A DNA stretch of 64,000 bases from Mycobacterium sp. D16R12 (GTDB taxonomy: Bacteria; Actinomycetota; Actinomycetes; Mycobacteriales; Mycobacteriaceae), in NCBI RefSeq assembly GCF_002013465.1, contig NZ_MAFC01000021.1:124001-188000 (forward strand), read 5' to 3'. Of the stretch, positions 61,950 to 64,000 are shown piece by piece. The translations under genes were made by a program, and so were the position numbers. Each line of letters starts with the position of its first letter. Within the stretch, counting starts at the first letter, position 1. Below the pieces are notes generated by a model. It did not search any database and was not told the DNA's origin. It saw only the letters and a list, made by a program, of their open reading frames with translations.

Positions 61950-63061
61950 CAGATCAGTCCCCATTCCTTGGCGATGAGCTCGTAGGACCTGCGCCGGTCC
62001 TCGTGCCGATGGGTGATGGAGGTGATGACGAGCTCGTCTGCGCCGGTGACCCTGGCCAGGGTGTCCAGCCGCTCGGCTACCTGGCCGGCATCGCCGACGA
62101 ACTGGGTGGCGAGCCGATCCTCCGACTGGCGGCGTTCCTCATCGGTAAGTGGTTGCGCACCATCGGGATCGGGATACGGAATGGCGCCGTGGCCCGACCG
62201 AATCGAGTGCACCCAGCGGCCAAACGTACTGGTGAGGTGGGCAGCGGTCTGCTCGTCCTCAGCGGCCACGGCGTCAGCCGAGACGATGACATACGGCTCC
62301 GCCAGTGCTTTCGAGGGCCGGAAAGCCTCGCGGTACGCCTGCACCGCTTCCAAGGTGGACCAGGGCGTGACGTGGTAGTTCGCCACGAATGGCAGACCAC
62401 GACGCGCCGCGACCTGAGCCGATTCACCCTTGCTGGAACCGAACAGCCACAGCGGGAGATCGGCGCCCTCTCCCGGACGAATATGCAGCGCAACACCTTC
62501 CGGACTGACATAGGTGCCGTCAAGGAATGCCTGGATATCGGACACCTGTTGGTCGAAGTCGGCGATCTGGGCGCCCGGCTGCTGCAGGGCGGCAACGGTG
62601 GCCCGCAGCTTCGGGTTGTCCTTGATGCCGAACTCCGTCGGCGCCTGCGGGATGAACAACCCATCAACGTCATGTGCCGGTGCCGGTTCGGGCTTCTGCT
62701 CGTTTCCGGCGAGACGGTCCCTGATCCGATGGCCCGTGCGCCCCAACCCGAGGTCGATACGCCCCGGGTAGAGCGCGTCGAGAATGCCGAAGCTCTCCAC
62801 GATCGCGGCGGCCGTGGTCGAGGCAACCTGCACGGCACCGGCGCCCACCCGGATCCGACGAGTGGCGGCGGCGATATGGGCGATGACCAGGGCGGGAACT
62901 GTGCTCGCCACTGAGACGAAATGATGCTCGGCGAGCCAGTATCGCCGGTAACCCCAATGCTCCGCGTTCTGGGCCAGGTCGATCGAATTACGCAGTGCCG
63001 TGGCGGCATCCGAACCTTCGCTGACCGGGGATAGGTCGAGAATCGAGAGTGGGACGTTCAT
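61949..63061 (-). CDS. LLM-class oxidoreductase, MsnO8-like
   Basis: A 370-residue luciferase-family protein with the short-chain type start VPLSILDLSPVSEGSDAATALRNSIDLAQNAEHWGYRRYWLAEHHF and the later RIRVGAGAVQVASTTAAAIVESFGILDALYPGRIDLGLGRTG, signatures of the MsnO8/YhbW subgroup. It overlaps the upstream gene by four bases and the downstream gene by one base, so all three LLM genes are translationally coupled. Cofactor FMN is likely; substrate unknown. Confidence 0.9.
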   Translation of the reverse strand: MNVPLSILDLSPVSEGSDAATALRNSIDLAQNAEHWGYRRYWLAEHHFVSVASTVPALVIAHIAAATRRIRVGAGAVQVASTTAAAIVESFGILDALYPGRIDLGLGRTGHRIRDRLAGNEQKPEPAPAHDVDGLFIPQAPTEFGIKDNPKLRATVAALQQPGAQIADFDQQVSDIQAFLDGTYVSPEGVALHIRPGEGADLPLWLFGSSKGESAQVAARRGLPFVANYHVTPWSTLEAVQAYREAFRPSKALAEPYVIVSADAVAAEDEQTAAHLTSTFGRWVHSIRSGHGAIPYPDPDGAQPLTDEERRQSEDRLATQFVGDAGQVAERLDTLARVTGADELVITSITHRHEDRRRSYELIAKEWGLI

Positions 63062-64000
63062 GCCGACTTCCTTGCGTAGCGGTTGGTGGCGGTAGGCAGG
63101 CCGAGCCGCTCGCGCAGCGTTCCGCTCTCATACTCGGCGCGGAACCCCTGATGGGCCTGCAGAAGGGGCACGAGTTCGTCAACTATGACGGGGATGTCGA
63201 GCGCGTTGACCGCGGGCCGCAGGCGCACACCGTCAATTCCCCATTCATGCCACTGCGCGATGAGGTCGGCGAGCTCAGCGGCCTGCCCGGTGAATATGGC
63301 GGCATCCGAGTGGAATTCGTCATCGCGTCCGAACGAGACCACCAGATCTGCCAACACCTTGATGGTGCGGTGCCCCGCCGTGTTGTGCAGCCGCGCCGGG
63401 ATCTCAGCGGCGGAGGCGCCGTCGTGCGGGGTGACAAAGATCAGATCGGCGCTCGATGCCGCGAAGGCCTGCCCGGGACGGCTACGCGCGAGTGCGGCGA
63501 CCACCGACTGCCCCTGCGGGGACCTCGGCGTGATGGACGGCCCCTTCACCGAAAAGAACCGGCCCTCGAAGTCGACGTAGTGCAGCTTGTCCCTGTCGAT
63601 GAAGCGCCCCGTGTCCACGTCTCTGATCTCGGCGTCGTCCTCCCAGCTGTCCCAGAGCCGTCGGACCACCTCGACGGAGTCCGCGGCCTCCTCCAGCAGG
63701 TCTTGCAGCGGCAGCACCTTGGTGCGGCCAAACGCGTCGGCCTCTTCCCCGGTATCGGCGATCGTCACCTGCCAGCCGGCACGGCCGCCGGACACGATAT
63801 CGAGGGTCGCAATCGATTTCGAGATGTGGAACGGCTCGTTATGGGTGGCCGGCGCGGTGGGGATGAGTCCGATGTGCGTTGTCGTCGGGGCCACACGCGC
63901 GGCGGTCAGAATCGCATCCAGACGGCCGCCGGAAGGACGGCCGAAGGTGTCTTCGAACGTCACGAAATCCAGGAGCCCACGCTCGGCGCGCTGAACCTGT
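63058..64000 (-). CDS. NtaA/SnaA/DszA-family flavin monooxygenase (5'-truncated by window edge)
   Basis: C-terminal 313 codons of an LLM monooxygenase similar to the gene at 60591. The reading frame stays open to the window end, where it encodes VQRAERGLLDFVTFEDTF, a segment that belongs well inside such proteins, so the GTG at 63963 is not the start. RAGWQVTIADTGEEADAFGR and the phrase PRSPQGQSVVAALARSRPGQAFAASSADLIFVT support the family. First visible gene of the three-gene operon. Confidence 0.88.
   Translation of the reverse strand, partial: QVQRAERGLLDFVTFEDTFGRPSGGRLDAILTAARVAPTTTHIGLIPTAPATHNEPFHISKSIATLDIVSGGRAGWQVTIADTGEEADAFGRTKVLPLQDLLEEAADSVEVVRRLWDSWEDDAEIRDVDTGRFIDRDKLHYVDFEGRFFSVKGPSITPRSPQGQSVVAALARSRPGQAFAASSADLIFVTPHDGASAAEIPARLHNTAGHRTIKVLADLVVSFGRDDEFHSDAAIFTGQAAELADLIAQWHEWGIDGVRLRPAVNALDIPVIVDELVPLLQAHQGFRAEYESGTLRERLGLPTATNRYARKSA

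Overview
The window looks like a chromosomal segment from a rapidly growing mycobacterium, most likely of the Mycobacterium (Mycobacteroides) abscessus/chelonae group. This is inferred from remembered family sequences and gene order, not from a search. The DNA is GC-rich and gene-dense, with many TGATG/ATGA stop-start overlaps. Two blocks keep the gene order of M. tuberculosis. The first is kshA, an Rv3527-like gene, and sulfotransferase, SDR and DUF1214 genes (Rv3526 to Rv3531c area). The second runs from the Rv0433-like ligase through sodC, virR, def, xthA, thiC, thiD, lpqL-type peptidases, thiG, thiS, thiO, thiE, mutT3, glnX, glnH, pknG, ackA, pta and fgd1 to an Rv0406c-like hydrolase. No tRNA, rRNA, CRISPR array, insertion sequence or prophage was seen.

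Layout. 1-6217: steroid-catabolism neighbourhood with the end of kshA, dtd, a flavoprotein, and a leftward operon DUF1214 > SDR > sulfotransferase. 6218-10287: an IclR regulator and cysD-cysNC, which make APS and PAPS, the sulfate donor of sulfotransferases. The leader of the sulfotransferase operon and the leader of cysD share a 15-base identical element inside a 24-base conserved block, in the same orientation to the genes. The cysD promoter also carries a KstR-type box between its -35 and -10. This links donor synthesis to a sulfotransferase operon and is the best candidate for an undescribed system here. 10284-15565: conserved ligase, sodC, virR, DUF3263, def, acetyltransferase, xthA. 15639-20001: a lower-GC block of uncharacterised envelope genes: a lipoprotein, three translationally coupled single-anchor proteins, and a convergent polytopic membrane protein. 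20020-25268: MFS transporter, then TPP riboswitch-thiC-thiD and a small hydrolase.

25265-38667: accessory metabolic block with a KstR-like TetR regulator, a PucR regulator, and a complete putrescine-to-succinate route (copper amine oxidase, aminobutyraldehyde dehydrogenase, GabT, GabD) with a permease and a universal stress protein. A TauD-type dioxygenase, a Nudix protein and an MmpS-like secreted protein follow. 38689-46496: two tandem M28 lipoprotein aminopeptidases, an ABC exporter, and thiOSG behind a second TPP riboswitch, divergent from thiE. 46498-55289: lipoprotein, mutT3, the glnX-glnH-pknG amino-acid-sensing cluster, then ackA and pta. 55286-60568: a GH38 alpha-mannosidase overlapping pta, a deazaflavin-dependent nitroreductase-like gene, fgd1, and a metallo-beta-lactamase-fold hydrolase. 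60591-64000: three overlapping luciferase-like monooxygenase genes, the last cut by the window edge.

A short dispersed repeat with core GAGCCGCTTGCGCGAAGA lies between or at the ends of genes. Twice it occurs as a pair with exactly 33-base spacing.
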